From Protofrankia sp963555915 (GTDB lineage Bacteria > Actinomycetota > Actinomycetes > Frankiales > Frankiaceae): a DNA stretch of 54,027 nucleotides. The number at the start of each line of letters is the position of its first letter. Position 1 is the stretch's first letter. The DNA is taken from assembly GCF_963555915.1 (NCBI RefSeq), contig NZ_CAUVXL010000066.1, positions 1-54,027 of the forward strand, written 5' to 3'. The notes below the pieces were generated by a model. That model saw only the letters and a program-made list of their open reading frames with translations, did not search any database and was not told where the DNA came from. Below, piece after piece: positions 44,829-53,617 of the stretch. A program made the translations under genes and the position numbers.

Positions 44829-45112
44829 CCCGCAGACGGTCGCGGCGCGCGCGGCCGGAGCGACCACCGCTCCCACCGGCCGTCGTCGGCGCCGAGACGA
44901 TCGAACAGCGTGCCGACGGGGACTGGATCGTGCGCCGGATCAGCGGCGCGGCCGCACGCAAGTACTACCGCTGCCCCGGCTGCCAGCAGGAGATCCTGCC
45001 GGCGACCCCGCACGTCGTCTGCTGGCGCGATGATCATATTGCCGAGCGTAGGCACTGGCACACGACCTGCTGGACCCGTCGTGACCGGCGCACCATCCCG
45101 CCGGGCTGGTGA
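44825..45112 (+). CDS. Small putative zinc-binding protein
   Basis: A 95-residue protein starting at a GTG that overlaps the DUF1232 stop. It has an Arg-rich N-terminus, then YYRCPGCQQEILPATPHVVCWRDD and RRHWHTTCW. The Cys-x2-Cys followed by Cys/His residues resembles a small treble-clef or zinc-ribbon fold found in actinobacterial hypotheticals. Coupled to the DUF1232 gene. No function assigned. Confidence 0.7.
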   Translation: MTRRRSRRARPERPPLPPAVVGAETIEQRADGDWIVRRISGAAARKYYRCPGCQQEILPATPHVVCWRDDHIAERRHWHTTCWTRRDRRTIPPGW

Positions 45113-45143
45113 TCCCGCTGGGCCGGCGGCGGGACCGGACGGC

Positions 45144-45794
45144 TCAGGAACGGGCGGCCGCCGGTTGCCCGGTGTCCGCCGGCGACGGGTCCGATCCGAG
45201 GTCGAGCGGAGCCATGGCCGCTGCCAACCGGTCGCGCAGCTGACCAAGCTGGGCGGTCACCTGGTCCCGCTGTCGGCCGAGATCAGCCAACCGGCGGCGG
45301 GACTCCTCCTCGGCTGTCTCGGCGGTCGAACGCGCGGCGGCGACGATGGTCTCGGCCTCGGCCTGCGCTGTCGAGAGGATCTCCTGGGCGCTCGCCTCGG
45401 CATCGCGGATCGTCCGCTCGTGGGTCCGCCGCGCCTCGGCATGCTCCTGCTGGGCCTGCTGGAGCGCGGCGTCCACCTCCCGCGTCCGCTCCGCCCGCAC
45501 GTCGGCGGCTTCCTCCTCCGCGAGCTGGAGAATCTGGGTGATCCGGCCGCCGAACTCCTCCCACGCGGGTCGGTTGGCAGCGAGATGATCACGTGCCGTC
45601 GCGGTTTCGGATGCGGCCTCGGACGCCGCGGCCTCGGCGGCGGCCCGATGCGACTCCGCTTCGCGCAGCTGCTCGACGAGCCAGTTGACGTGCGCTTTGA
45701 CCTGATGTGGGTCGTAGCCGCGACGAACCAGATCGAAGTCCGGAGACGCGTCCGTGCCGTCGGACATTGGGATGAGATCGGTTTGCTCGCTCAT
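45144..45794 (-). CDS. DivIVA-like coiled-coil protein
   Basis: A 216-residue protein with FDLVRRGYDPHQVKAHVNWLVEQL at the N-terminus, the short motif of DivIVA/Scy-type polar-growth proteins. A coiled coil of about 140 residues rich in Ala, Glu and Arg follows (QQAQQEHAEARRTHERTIRDAEASAQEILSTAQAEAE). It is probably a cytoplasmic scaffold for cell-pole or cell-division functions. Convergent with the small zinc protein gene. ATG 45794 has an in-frame Met 10 alternative. Confidence 0.75.
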   Translation of the reverse strand: MSEQTDLIPMSDGTDASPDFDLVRRGYDPHQVKAHVNWLVEQLREAESHRAAAEAAASEAASETATARDHLAANRPAWEEFGGRITQILQLAEEEAADVRAERTREVDAALQQAQQEHAEARRTHERTIRDAEASAQEILSTAQAEAETIVAAARSTAETAEEESRRRLADLGRQRDQVTAQLGQLRDRLAAAMAPLDLGSDPSPADTGQPAAARS

Positions 45795-45875
45795 AGGACA
45801 TCAGAGTGCCAGACCAGCCACCGGGAGGTGCAGGAGCCGGTATGCAGTCGGCACCGGGACAGAAATCGGGCCGCT

Positions 45876-47234
45876 CTAAACTCCGCGAAACCTGTTGATC
45901 GCGGTGAGATGGCGCTCGCGGGTGGCGCCGTCGCGCACCCCGAGACCTTCAACCGGTGCGAGGCAGAGTACCCCGACCTTGCCCTGATGGAGGTTGCGGT
46001 GGACGTCGTAGGCGGCCTGACCGGTCTCGGTGAGCGGGTAGACGCGGGACAGGGTCGGGTGGACCAGGCCCTTGGTGATCAGCCGGTTGGCCTCCCACGC
46101 CTCGCGGTAGTTCGCGAAGTGCGATCCGACCACCTTCTTCAGGTTCATCCACAGGTAGCGGTTGTCGTAGGAGTGCATGAAGCCACTCGTGGACGCGCAG
46201 GTCGCGATCGTACCGCCACGTCGGGTGACGTACACGGACGCGCCGAAGGTCTCCCGCCCGGGGTGCTCGAAGACGATGTCGGGATCCTCGCCGCCGGTCA
46301 GTTGGCGGATCTTCTTGCCGAGGCGCTGCCACTCCTTGGGGTTCTGGGTGTGCTCGTCGGTCCAGAACCGGTAGTCCTCGGCGGCCCGGTCGATCACCAG
46401 ATCGGCGCCCATCCGGCGTACGATCTCGGCCTTGCGCGGCGAGGACACGACACACACCGGGATGGCGCCGCCGTTGAGTGCCAGCTGGGTCGCGTAGGAG
46501 CCGAGCCCGCCGCTCGCGCCCCAGATGAGTACCACGTCGCCCTGTTTCATGTTGGCGCCGTTGTGGGATACCAACTGACGGTAGGCGGTGGAGTTCACCA
46601 GCCCGGGTGCGGCGGCCTCCTCCCAGCTCAGATGCGCGGGCTTGGGCATGAGCTGGTTGGCCTTGACCAGGGCGAGCTCCGCGAGCCCGCCGAAGTTCGT
46701 CTCAAAGCCCCAGATGCGCTGCTCGGGGTCGAGCATGGTGTCGTCGTGGCCGTCCGGGCGTTCCAGCTCGACCGACAGGCAGTGGGCGACCACCTCGTCG
46801 CCGGGGGACCACATGTGTACGCCGGGACCGGTACGCAGCACGACACCGGCGAGGTCGGACCCGACCACGTGGTAAGGGAGGTCGTGGCGTTTGCCGAGCG
46901 GGGACAGCCGGCCGTAACGCTCCAGGAAGCCGAACGTCGGCAGTGGTTCGAAGATCGACGTCCAGACGGTGTTGTAGTTGATCGTGGAGGCCATCACGGC
47001 GACCAGCGCCTCGCCGGGACCGAGGTCCGGGGTCGTGACCTCGTCGATGTGCAGGGCGCGCCTGGGGTCCTTGTCCTGGGATGTCAGCCCGTTGAAGATG
47101 TTGATCTCGTCCTTGCGAACCACCGCTCCCCGGTAGGTCTCGGGTACCGGCAGGGCCGCGAACGCCGCTTTGGGCGTGTCGGAGGCGAGAATTGCCTCGA
47201 CAATTTCCTTCACGATCGACCTCCCGTGCGTCAT
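45876..47234 (-). CDS. ccr: Crotonyl-CoA carboxylase/reductase
   Basis: A 452-residue medium-chain dehydrogenase/reductase that converts crotonyl-CoA (with CO2 and NADPH) to ethylmalonyl-CoA, or reduces it to butyryl-CoA. Signatures are STINYNTVWTSIFEPLPTF, HVVGSDLAGVVLRTG, GLVNSTAYRQLVS, the NADPH motif IWGASGGLGSYATQ, and EHPGRETFGASVYV. The C-terminal HQGKVGVLCLAPVEGLGVRD is diagnostic for Ccr. With thiolase, hydroxybutyryl-CoA dehydrogenase, epimerase and MeaB nearby, the ethylmalonyl-CoA pathway is the likely context. Divergent from the ECF sigma gene with a 127-bp spacer. Confidence 0.95.
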   Translation of the reverse strand: MTHGRSIVKEIVEAILASDTPKAAFAALPVPETYRGAVVRKDEINIFNGLTSQDKDPRRALHIDEVTTPDLGPGEALVAVMASTINYNTVWTSIFEPLPTFGFLERYGRLSPLGKRHDLPYHVVGSDLAGVVLRTGPGVHMWSPGDEVVAHCLSVELERPDGHDDTMLDPEQRIWGFETNFGGLAELALVKANQLMPKPAHLSWEEAAAPGLVNSTAYRQLVSHNGANMKQGDVVLIWGASGGLGSYATQLALNGGAIPVCVVSSPRKAEIVRRMGADLVIDRAAEDYRFWTDEHTQNPKEWQRLGKKIRQLTGGEDPDIVFEHPGRETFGASVYVTRRGGTIATCASTSGFMHSYDNRYLWMNLKKVVGSHFANYREAWEANRLITKGLVHPTLSRVYPLTETGQAAYDVHRNLHQGKVGVLCLAPVEGLGVRDGATRERHLTAINRFRGV

Positions 47235-47361
47235 CCGGTGGCGCTGGGCAGATGCTACCGACGGGTATGCCTATGAGTCGCGCGGTTGGGGGTGTGCGTC
47301 CGCGCTGGAAGCGATACAACCTGAGAGCAACCATTTGGGGTAGGAGAGCGTCTGACGTGGC

Positions 47362-47931
47362 GTGACCGCGCCCATGACAGTAGTGGAGGGGTGGCGGCCC
47401 GTGCCTGCGCGGAGCGACGCCGCTCGCAGCGAGGTCGCCCGGGATGCTGACGCCGCCCTGACGGCTCTGTATTCAGAGCACTACCGGTCGCTGGTCCGCC
47501 TTGCCGCCCTCCTCCTGGATGACGTCGGGCTGTGCGAAGAAGTTGTCCAGGACGCCTACATCCGCGTGCACGCCGCCTGGGGGCGGCTGCAGGACAGGGA
47601 CAAGGCGCTCGCCTACCTACGGCAGACGGTGGTCAACCTTGCCCGCTCGACGCTGCGGCGGCGGTTGGTGGCCCTCAAGCATGCGCCCAAACCCATGCCG
47701 GACGCGGCCAGCGCGGAGGAGGGCGCCTACACCCTCGTCGAGCGCGCCGCGGTCATACAGGCGCTGCGGGAGCTGCCGCGCCGCCAGCGCGAGGCCGTGG
47801 TCCTGCGTTACTACGCGGACCTCTCCGAGGCGGACGCGGCAGCGGTCATGAAGTGCAGCGTCGGCTCGGTCAAGGCTTACACGTCCCGCGGGCTGGCCGC
47901 GCTCGGCACCAAGTTGGAGGGTCTGCGGTGA
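47362..47931 (+). CDS. ECF RNA polymerase sigma factor (SigE-like)
   Basis: A 189-residue sigma-70 family protein. Region 2: LTALYSEHYRSLVRLAALLLDDVGLCEEVVQDAYIRVHAAW. Region 4: ALRELPRRQREAVVLRYYADLSEADAAAVMKCSVGSVKAYTSRGLAAL. No region 3, as expected for ECF. The GTG start has GGAGAG at a long spacing; ATG 47374 is an alternative. It overlaps the next gene by 4 bp (GTGA), so the membrane protein that follows is probably its anti-sigma or partner. It is divergent from ccr. Confidence 0.92.
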   Translation: MTAPMTVVEGWRPVPARSDAARSEVARDADAALTALYSEHYRSLVRLAALLLDDVGLCEEVVQDAYIRVHAAWGRLQDRDKALAYLRQTVVNLARSTLRRRLVALKHAPKPMPDAASAEEGAYTLVERAAVIQALRELPRRQREAVVLRYYADLSEADAAAVMKCSVGSVKAYTSRGLAALGTKLEGLR

Positions 47932-48899
47932 CCGCGCTCGAGCCTGACGAGCTGCGTCGTCTACTGACCGAAGCGGTTGATCCGGTTCGGGCTTCCCCGG
48001 CAGGCTACGAGCGGATCCGGGCCGGGATCATCCGCAGGCGGCGGATGCGGGTGCCGGCGACGACCGTCGGTGGGCTGGCGCTGGCCGGTTTGATCAGCCT
48101 CGCCTACGTGGCGATCGAACCCGGTCCCCCGTCCATCCTGGTTGAGCCGACCGTGCCGCCGCTGACCCAGCCGACTCCCGAGGTGACCGCGGTCCGCACG
48201 GCGGCCTCGCAGCCACCGGGTCACGGTGGGACGGGCGGGGGCGGTCAGGTGCGGCCGTCGGGGACGCCGAGCCGGTTGGAGACCTCGGCGTCGCCCACCA
48301 GCCCGAATCCGGGGGACGGGGTAACGCCGACGGCGTCGGCCAGCCGTCCCAGCGGCACGCCCAGTAACGTCCACTCGCCGACCCTCCCGCCGCCGGTGTC
48401 CGTCCCGGCGATGGCCGGCGATGTCGACGGGGATGGCGTGAGGGACCCGGCGACCGTGTCCGACAGCACGGTCAGGGTCGCGCTGAGCATGTTCGGATCA
48501 ACCGCGGTGACCTTCCCGGCGGTGGCGGCACCGTTCACTTTCTCGATTGTCGACATTGACGGTGACGGTTACGGCGAGCTGATCGTCCAGACCGACAGCA
48601 GCGGCGAGACCAGAAACTATGGTGTCGCCAGGCTGACCTCGACCGGGCAGTTGCGGGTCGTCAACGGCAGTCCGCTGCGTGCCGGTCTCAACGGCGACCA
48701 TGGTGACGGTTTCCGCTGTGAGAGCGGAAAAGTCGTGGTCGCCGCGGGAGACCGGACCACGGACAGGATCTACCAGGTGACATCGACGACATGGCAGGTG
48801 ACGGGCACGGGGTTCACGGCGGTCGGCTCGCCCGCGAACGCCACGGTGGACCTGGCATCGGCTCCGTCACCCTTCACCGCCGGCTGCGGGATCGCCTGA
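47928..48899 (+). CDS. Single-pass membrane protein with DxDGDG repeats, likely sigma partner
   Basis: A 323-residue protein. The N-terminal 40 residues are cytoplasmic (PDELRRLLTEAVDPVRASPAGYERIRAGI). One membrane helix (about 45-63, TVGGLALAGLISLAYVAIE) is followed by a Pro/Thr/Ser-rich stalk and an outer domain with two calcium-binding-like motifs, DVDGDGVRD and DIDGDGYGE, of FG-GAP/integrin-like type. Coupling to the ECF gene and this topology suggest a membrane regulator of the sigma factor. A classical ZAS anti-sigma motif was not seen. Function is inferred. Confidence 0.7.
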   Translation: MTALEPDELRRLLTEAVDPVRASPAGYERIRAGIIRRRRMRVPATTVGGLALAGLISLAYVAIEPGPPSILVEPTVPPLTQPTPEVTAVRTAASQPPGHGGTGGGGQVRPSGTPSRLETSASPTSPNPGDGVTPTASASRPSGTPSNVHSPTLPPPVSVPAMAGDVDGDGVRDPATVSDSTVRVALSMFGSTAVTFPAVAAPFTFSIVDIDGDGYGELIVQTDSSGETRNYGVARLTSTGQLRVVNGSPLRAGLNGDHGDGFRCESGKVVVAAGDRTTDRIYQVTSTTWQVTGTGFTAVGSPANATVDLASAPSPFTAGCGIA

Positions 48900-48920
48900 C
48901 TCCACATTGTCGCGAAGCGG

Positions 48921-49343
48921 CTATTTGGGGAGGGCCTGTACCAGTTCTGTGAGCACACCGCCGGTGTCCTTCGGGTGCAGGAAGGCGATACTCGCGCCCA
49001 TCGAGCCGTGCCTGGGCCGCTTGTCGACCAGGCGGACGCCCTGCCCGGCGATGGCGGCCAGGGCACCTTCGACGTCGTCGACGCCGTAGCCGACGTGGTG
49101 GACACCCTCGCCGTTGCGGGCGAGGAACTTCCCGACCGGGGAGTCATCCCGGATCGGCTCGAGCAGCTGCACGTATGAACCACCCGGGGCGGCCTCGGCC
49201 ACGAGCAGCATGGCCTCGCGAACGCCCTGCTCCTCGTTGACCTCCCGGGCTGCCACGGTGAGCCCGAAGGTCGTCTCGTACCAGGCGATGGACGTGTCCA
49301 GGTCCCGGACGGCGATGCCGACATGATCGATTCTCGTGAACAT
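48921..49343 (-). CDS. mce: Methylmalonyl-CoA (ethylmalonyl-CoA) epimerase
   Basis: A 140-residue VOC-fold metalloenzyme. DHVGIAVRDLDTSIAWYETTFG (first metal His), VQLLEPIRDDSPVGKFLARNGEGVHHVGYGVDD and IAFLHPKDTGGVLTELVQ match the family at normal length. It interconverts the 2R and 2S forms of methylmalonyl-CoA and, in the ethylmalonyl-CoA pathway, ethylmalonyl-CoA. ATG at 49343 is the family start; an upstream Met at 49391 adds 16 unrelated residues. Divergent from the thiolase gene. Confidence 0.9.
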   Translation of the reverse strand: MFTRIDHVGIAVRDLDTSIAWYETTFGLTVAAREVNEEQGVREAMLLVAEAAPGGSYVQLLEPIRDDSPVGKFLARNGEGVHHVGYGVDDVEGALAAIAGQGVRLVDKRPRHGSMGASIAFLHPKDTGGVLTELVQALPK

Positions 49344-49505
49344 CGCGGACTCGAGCCCTCTCTCTCGCGGGTGTGGACGCGATGCTGCCATACCCGCTCC
49401 CCACGGACACCCGTCTCGACTCCGACGTGCCCGCTGGCCGCAGCATCTTGATGAAGATCACGTTATCGTTGCAGAACACGCAGTCGCACTCCCGGGAGGC
49501 CATCC

Positions 49506-50690
49506 ATGCCTGGTTCTGTCATCGTGGCCGGCGCGCGAACCCCGATCGGCAAGCTGTCCGGCGCTTTGAAGGGCTTCCCCGCCGTCGAGCTCGGCGGATT
49601 TGCGATCAAGGCCGCGCTGGCGCGGGCCGGTATCGGTGGTGAGCAGGTCAACTATGTGATCATGGGGCATGTCATTCAGGCGGGTCAGGGGCAGATCACC
49701 GCTCGCCAGGCCGCGATCAGGGGCGGCATCCCCATGAGCGTTCCCGCGATCACGGTGAACAAGGTCTGCCTGTCGGGTCTGGACGCGATCGCACTCGCCG
49801 ACACCTACATCGCCAGTGGCGAGTTCGACGTCGTCGTCGCCGGTGGCATGGAGTCGATGACACGTGCCCCGCACCTGTTGCCGTCCCTGCGTGAGGGCGT
49901 CCGCTACGGCAGTGCCGAGCTGCTGGACGCCACCGCCCACGATGCCCTGTTCTGCGCGGTCGACCAGGTCGCGATGGGGCTGGGAACCGAGCGGTACAAC
50001 GCGGGGCTGGGCATCAGCCGGGTCGAGCAGGACGAGTTCGCCGCCCGCTCCCATCAGCGCGCCGCCGCCGCGATCAAGAACGGGCTGTTCGACGACGAGA
50101 TCGTCCCGGTCGAGGTGCCCCAGCGCCGCGGTGACCCGGTGCTCGTCAGCCAGGACGAGGGTGTCCGCGGTGACACCACCTCGGAGGCGCTGGCGAAGCT
50201 GCGTCCCGCCTTCAGCGACGACGGCACGATCACGGCCGGCTCGGCCTCGCAGATCTCCGACGGCGCGGCGGCGGTCGTGGTGATGAGCCGGGCGAAGGCT
50301 GTCGAGCTCGGGCTGACCGTACTCGCCGAGGTCGGCCAGCACGGCTTCGTCGCCGGCCCGGACGCCTCGCTGCAGTCCCAGCCGGCCAACGCGATCTCGG
50401 CGGCGCTGCGCAAGGAGGGCCTGACTCCCGCTGACGTGGATCTTTACGAGATCAACGAAGCGTTTGCCGCGGTGGGGATCCAGTCCATGCGTGAGCTCGG
50501 TATCGGCCCGGAGGTCACCAACGTCAACGGCGGCGCGATCGCCCTCGGCCACCCGGTCGGCATGTCCGGTACCCGGATCGCCCTCACGCTCGCCCTTGAG
50601 CTGCGTCGCCGCGGCGGCGGCATCGGTGCCGCCGGGCTGTGCGGCGGCGGCGGCCAGGGAGACGCCCTCATCCTGCGTGTCCCGGCGTGA
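49506..50690 (+). CDS. atoB: Acetyl-CoA C-acetyltransferase
   Basis: A 394-residue biosynthetic/degradative thiolase that makes acetoacetyl-CoA from two acetyl-CoA. Catalytic residues are NKVCLSGLDAI (acylated Cys), NEAFA, GGAIALGHPVG (His) and GLCGGGGQGDAL (second Cys). The start IVAGARTPIGKLSGALK is typical. GGGAGG precedes the ATG. The stop overlaps the meaB start (GTGA). Its product is the substrate for the double dehydrogenase encoded at 42-44 kb. Confidence 0.95.
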   Translation: MPGSVIVAGARTPIGKLSGALKGFPAVELGGFAIKAALARAGIGGEQVNYVIMGHVIQAGQGQITARQAAIRGGIPMSVPAITVNKVCLSGLDAIALADTYIASGEFDVVVAGGMESMTRAPHLLPSLREGVRYGSAELLDATAHDALFCAVDQVAMGLGTERYNAGLGISRVEQDEFAARSHQRAAAAIKNGLFDDEIVPVEVPQRRGDPVLVSQDEGVRGDTTSEALAKLRPAFSDDGTITAGSASQISDGAAAVVVMSRAKAVELGLTVLAEVGQHGFVAGPDASLQSQPANAISAALRKEGLTPADVDLYEINEAFAAVGIQSMRELGIGPEVTNVNGGAIALGHPVGMSGTRIALTLALELRRRGGGIGAAGLCGGGGQGDALILRVPA

Positions 50691-51706
50691 CCGCTGCCCC
50701 TAGGACGGCAGCCCCGGCCCGGTTGCGTGCCGCGTCCGCCACCGATCTGGTGGACGCGGCCACCGCCGGTAGTCCGCGGGCGATCGCACGGCTGATCTCG
50801 CTGGTCGAGGATGCGTCCGGGCAGCTGCGCGAGATCATGGCCCTGCTTGCGCCACGGTCCGGTCGCGCGCAGGTGATCGGCCTCACCGGATCTCCCGGAG
50901 TGGGCAAGTCGACCTCGACATCCGCGCTGGTCAGCGCGTTTCGAGCTCGTGACCTGCGCGTCGGCGTCCTGGCCATCGACCCGTCGTCGCCGTTCACCGG
51001 CGGTGCGCTGCTCGGCGACCGGGTACGGATGCAGGAGCACGCCACCGACCCCGGGGTCTACATCCGTTCGCTGGCCTCGCGCGGGCATCTGGGTGGGCTG
51101 TCCTGGGCGACACCGCAGGCACTGCGGGTGCTCGACGCGGCCGGCTTCGACGTCGTGCTGGTCGAGACCGTGGGGGTGGGTCAGGCCGAGGTTGACATCG
51201 CATCACTGGCCGACTGCACAGTGGTGCTGCTGGCCCCGGGTATGGGTGACGGCGTCCAGGCCGCAAAGGCCGGCATCCTGGAGATCGCCGATGTCTTCGT
51301 GGTCAACAAGGCTGACCGCGATGGCGCGGAAAACACCTACCGCGAGCTCACGCACATGATTGCGCTCACCGGACCCGCAACCGCCTCCCAGGGGGCATGG
51401 CGACCCCCGGTCCTCAAGGCCGTGGCTTCGCGTGGGGAGGGCATCGCCGAGGTCGTGGATGCGATCGTCGACCATCGTGCGTGGCTGGTCGAGCACGGTG
51501 TCCTGGACGCCCGCCGGCGCCGGCGGGCCGCTGACGAGATCGAGCAGATCGCGCTCACCCAGCTTCGGCTCCGCATGGGTGACCTGCGCGAGGGTTCCCT
51601 GCTCGACGGCCTGGCCGCGGAGGTCGTCGCCGGCCGGACCGACCCCTACACGGCCGCCGACCGCGTCGTCGCCGGTCTGGCCACGACGCAGCCGCGCCAC
51701 GACTGA
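50687..51706 (+). CDS. meaB: MeaB/ArgK-type GTPase, acyl-CoA mutase chaperone
   Basis: A 339-residue G3E P-loop GTPase that protects and loads B12-dependent acyl-CoA mutases (methylmalonyl- or ethylmalonyl-CoA mutase). P-loop GLTGSPGVGKST, AIDPSSPFTGGALLGDRVRM, ETVGVGQAEVDIA and NKADRDGAENTYRE are diagnostic. The GTG start overlaps the thiolase stop, so the two are coupled. No mutase gene is in the window. Context with ccr suggests the ethylmalonyl-CoA mutase as client, by inference. Confidence 0.94.
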   Translation: MTAAPRTAAPARLRAASATDLVDAATAGSPRAIARLISLVEDASGQLREIMALLAPRSGRAQVIGLTGSPGVGKSTSTSALVSAFRARDLRVGVLAIDPSSPFTGGALLGDRVRMQEHATDPGVYIRSLASRGHLGGLSWATPQALRVLDAAGFDVVLVETVGVGQAEVDIASLADCTVVLLAPGMGDGVQAAKAGILEIADVFVVNKADRDGAENTYRELTHMIALTGPATASQGAWRPPVLKAVASRGEGIAEVVDAIVDHRAWLVEHGVLDARRRRRAADEIEQIALTQLRLRMGDLREGSLLDGLAAEVVAGRTDPYTAADRVVAGLATTQPRHD

Positions 51707-51727
51707 CATGTCCGCACGACTGACATG

Positions 51728-53341
51728 TCAGGGTGCGGTGTTGGCGGTGTTGGCGGTGTTGGCGGTGTTGGCGGCGGCGAGATGGCCGGCCGCGGCAACC
51801 ACCGCGGCGACGTCCAGGGGCGCTCCCACCACGTCCACGGCACCGGCCTGGCGCAGCCGCACGAGGTCTCTCGGGTCATCGTCCATGGTGAGTACGACCG
51901 TGGGTATCCGCCCCGCCTGAGCGTCCGCTGCGAGGGTCCGCAGCAGGTCTTCGGCGCTGCCGTCCGGCAGGTCCCGGTCCAGCAGTACCAGCGACGGTCG
52001 GGACCGCCGGACCGCGTCGAGGGCCAGCGCGGCCCGCGGCACCGAGACCGTGTCCGCGCCGAGGGTGTTGCGTAGCACGTGTGTGACCATCGTCCGGGTC
52101 GCGGGATCACCACTGACGTGTACGACCCGGGGATAACCGACGTGGCGCGACGCTGCGTCCGATCGGGCGGCCAGGACAGCCGGCGCCGGACCGAACCCGT
52201 GGTCCGGGCCGTGTCCGTATCCGTATCCGTGTCCGTGTCCGTATCCGGGTCCCGGACCGAATCCGTCGAAGTCGTCGTCGTCGTCATCGTCGAAACGGAC
52301 GTCGACGGTGTCCAGGACGACCGCGAAGACACTGCCGACCCCGAAACGGCTTGCCGCCGTCAGGACACCCCCCATCGCCGTGACCAGAGCGTGGGACAGC
52401 GCCAGACCCAGTCCACTACCCTCGACGCCCGTTCGTTCGGCTCCGAGCCGTTCAAACGGCCGGAACAGCCGGTCCATGGCCTCGGGTGGGAGTCCGTTGC
52501 CGTCGTCCTCGACCTCGATCCGGACCCGGGCTCCGGTGATGGGCACGATGCCCACCCGCAGGGTGCCGCCCTCGCGTCCGTACTTCAGCGCGTTGCCGAC
52601 CAGGTTGAGCAGGACCTGCCACAGCCGGCGGCGGTCGGCGTCGGCGACTAGCGGCTCGGCCGGCGAGATGACCCGGCGGATGCCGCGTTGCTCCGCGAGC
52701 GGTTCGACCAGCTCGACGACACCATGGACGATCTCCAGGACGTTGACGGGTCCCTTTCTGATGTCACCGCGCCCGGCTTGCAGCCGGGCGAGATCGAGCA
52801 CGTCGTCGATGAGGGCCTGCATGTGCCGGCCACCGGTGATGATGCGTTCGACGTCCTCGTGCAGCTCTGCCGGCAGTGGTTCGAGCTCCAGAAGTTGGGC
52901 GAAACCCAGCACGGCGTTGAGCGGGGTGCGCAGCTCGTGGCCGAGGCGTGCGATGAACTCGTCCTTGGCCCGGGACTCCCGTTCGGCGGTTTCCCGGGCG
53001 CGGACGTCCTCGGTGTCATGAGCGACGATCACGATGGCGCCTGACGGGTCGACCCGCACCGACACCTGGAACGGCGCCACGTTGGCCGCGGCGTCGAGGA
53101 GGTCGACGGTTCCCCGCCACTGCCCGGTGCGGGCCAGCGCGCGCGGCACGACATCGCGCAGCCGGACCCGTGCCGAGGGCTCGACCACGTCGGCCAGGTC
53201 CCCGAGGTGGACCGGTTCGGTTCCAGCCAACCGCTCGCCGAGGAAGGTTCTGGCCGCGGCTCCGGCATCGAGCACGCGACCATCCGCGCCGACCAGTATC
53301 ACCAGGCTGGTCAGTGCGTCAAGGAGGGTCCGTGGAACCAC
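51728..53341 (-). CDS. PAS-histidine kinase with degenerate C-terminal receiver
   Basis: A 537-residue cytoplasmic hybrid kinase. A PAS-like domain (1-115) is followed by HisKA (FIARLGHELRTPLNAVLGFAQ, phospho-His near 135) and HATPase_c (NLVGNALKYGREGG, EVEDDGNGLPPEAMDRLF, GSGLGLALSHAL). A low-complexity linker (poly-Asp, then GYGHGHGYGYGHGPDHGFGP) leads to a receiver. The receiver keeps LVLLDRDLPDGS (phospho-Asp), but the usual acidic pair reads SGDP and the conserved Lys is lost (VVGAPLDV). The C-terminus ends in NTANTANTA from a 9-bp tandem repeat. It is probably functional as a kinase with an altered receiver. Confidence 0.85.
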   Translation of the reverse strand: MVPRTLLDALTSLVILVGADGRVLDAGAAARTFLGERLAGTEPVHLGDLADVVEPSARVRLRDVVPRALARTGQWRGTVDLLDAAANVAPFQVSVRVDPSGAIVIVAHDTEDVRARETAERESRAKDEFIARLGHELRTPLNAVLGFAQLLELEPLPAELHEDVERIITGGRHMQALIDDVLDLARLQAGRGDIRKGPVNVLEIVHGVVELVEPLAEQRGIRRVISPAEPLVADADRRRLWQVLLNLVGNALKYGREGGTLRVGIVPITGARVRIEVEDDGNGLPPEAMDRLFRPFERLGAERTGVEGSGLGLALSHALVTAMGGVLTAASRFGVGSVFAVVLDTVDVRFDDDDDDDFDGFGPGPGYGHGHGYGYGHGPDHGFGPAPAVLAARSDAASRHVGYPRVVHVSGDPATRTMVTHVLRNTLGADTVSVPRAALALDAVRRSRPSLVLLDRDLPDGSAEDLLRTLAADAQAGRIPTVVLTMDDDPRDLVRLRQAGAVDVVGAPLDVAAVVAAAGHLAAANTANTANTANTAP

Positions 53342-53520
53342 CTATGCCTCGTCGTCCCGCGTCGTCCACTCCACGGCGGGCAATGGTAGGGCGTGCCTTC
53401 AGAGAGCGTTGTCCCGGGTTTGGTTGAAGGTCCGACTGTGTCGTCTGCGGACCTGGAATGTTGCGGAGGGTGGCATTCTCCCGGTGGGTCAACGTACGCG
53501 AGATCCTGAGTTCTTCGCCT

Positions 53521-53580
53521 GTGCCCGCGGGTGTCCGCGTGTGCCCGTGGGTGTCCGTGTGTGCCCGCGGGTGTCCCTGG
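53521..53580. repeat. Three 20-bp tandem units
   Basis: GTGCCCGCGGGTGTCCGCGT-type units repeat three times with a period of 20, in the 276-bp spacer (53342-53617) between the divergent histidine kinase and thiamine-binding-family genes. The third ends 37 bp before the ATG. Nothing else is recognisable in this spacer. Confidence 0.75.
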
Positions 53581-53617
53581 GCGACAGACCGTCCGGGCGG
53601 CGTGGTAGGTGTGGAGC

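Noticed and set aside
49506..51706. Thiolase and MeaB gene as propionate or arginine transport genes
   Set aside because: The 'ArgK' name is historical; G3E GTPase motifs and coupling to acyl-CoA genes point to a mutase chaperone.
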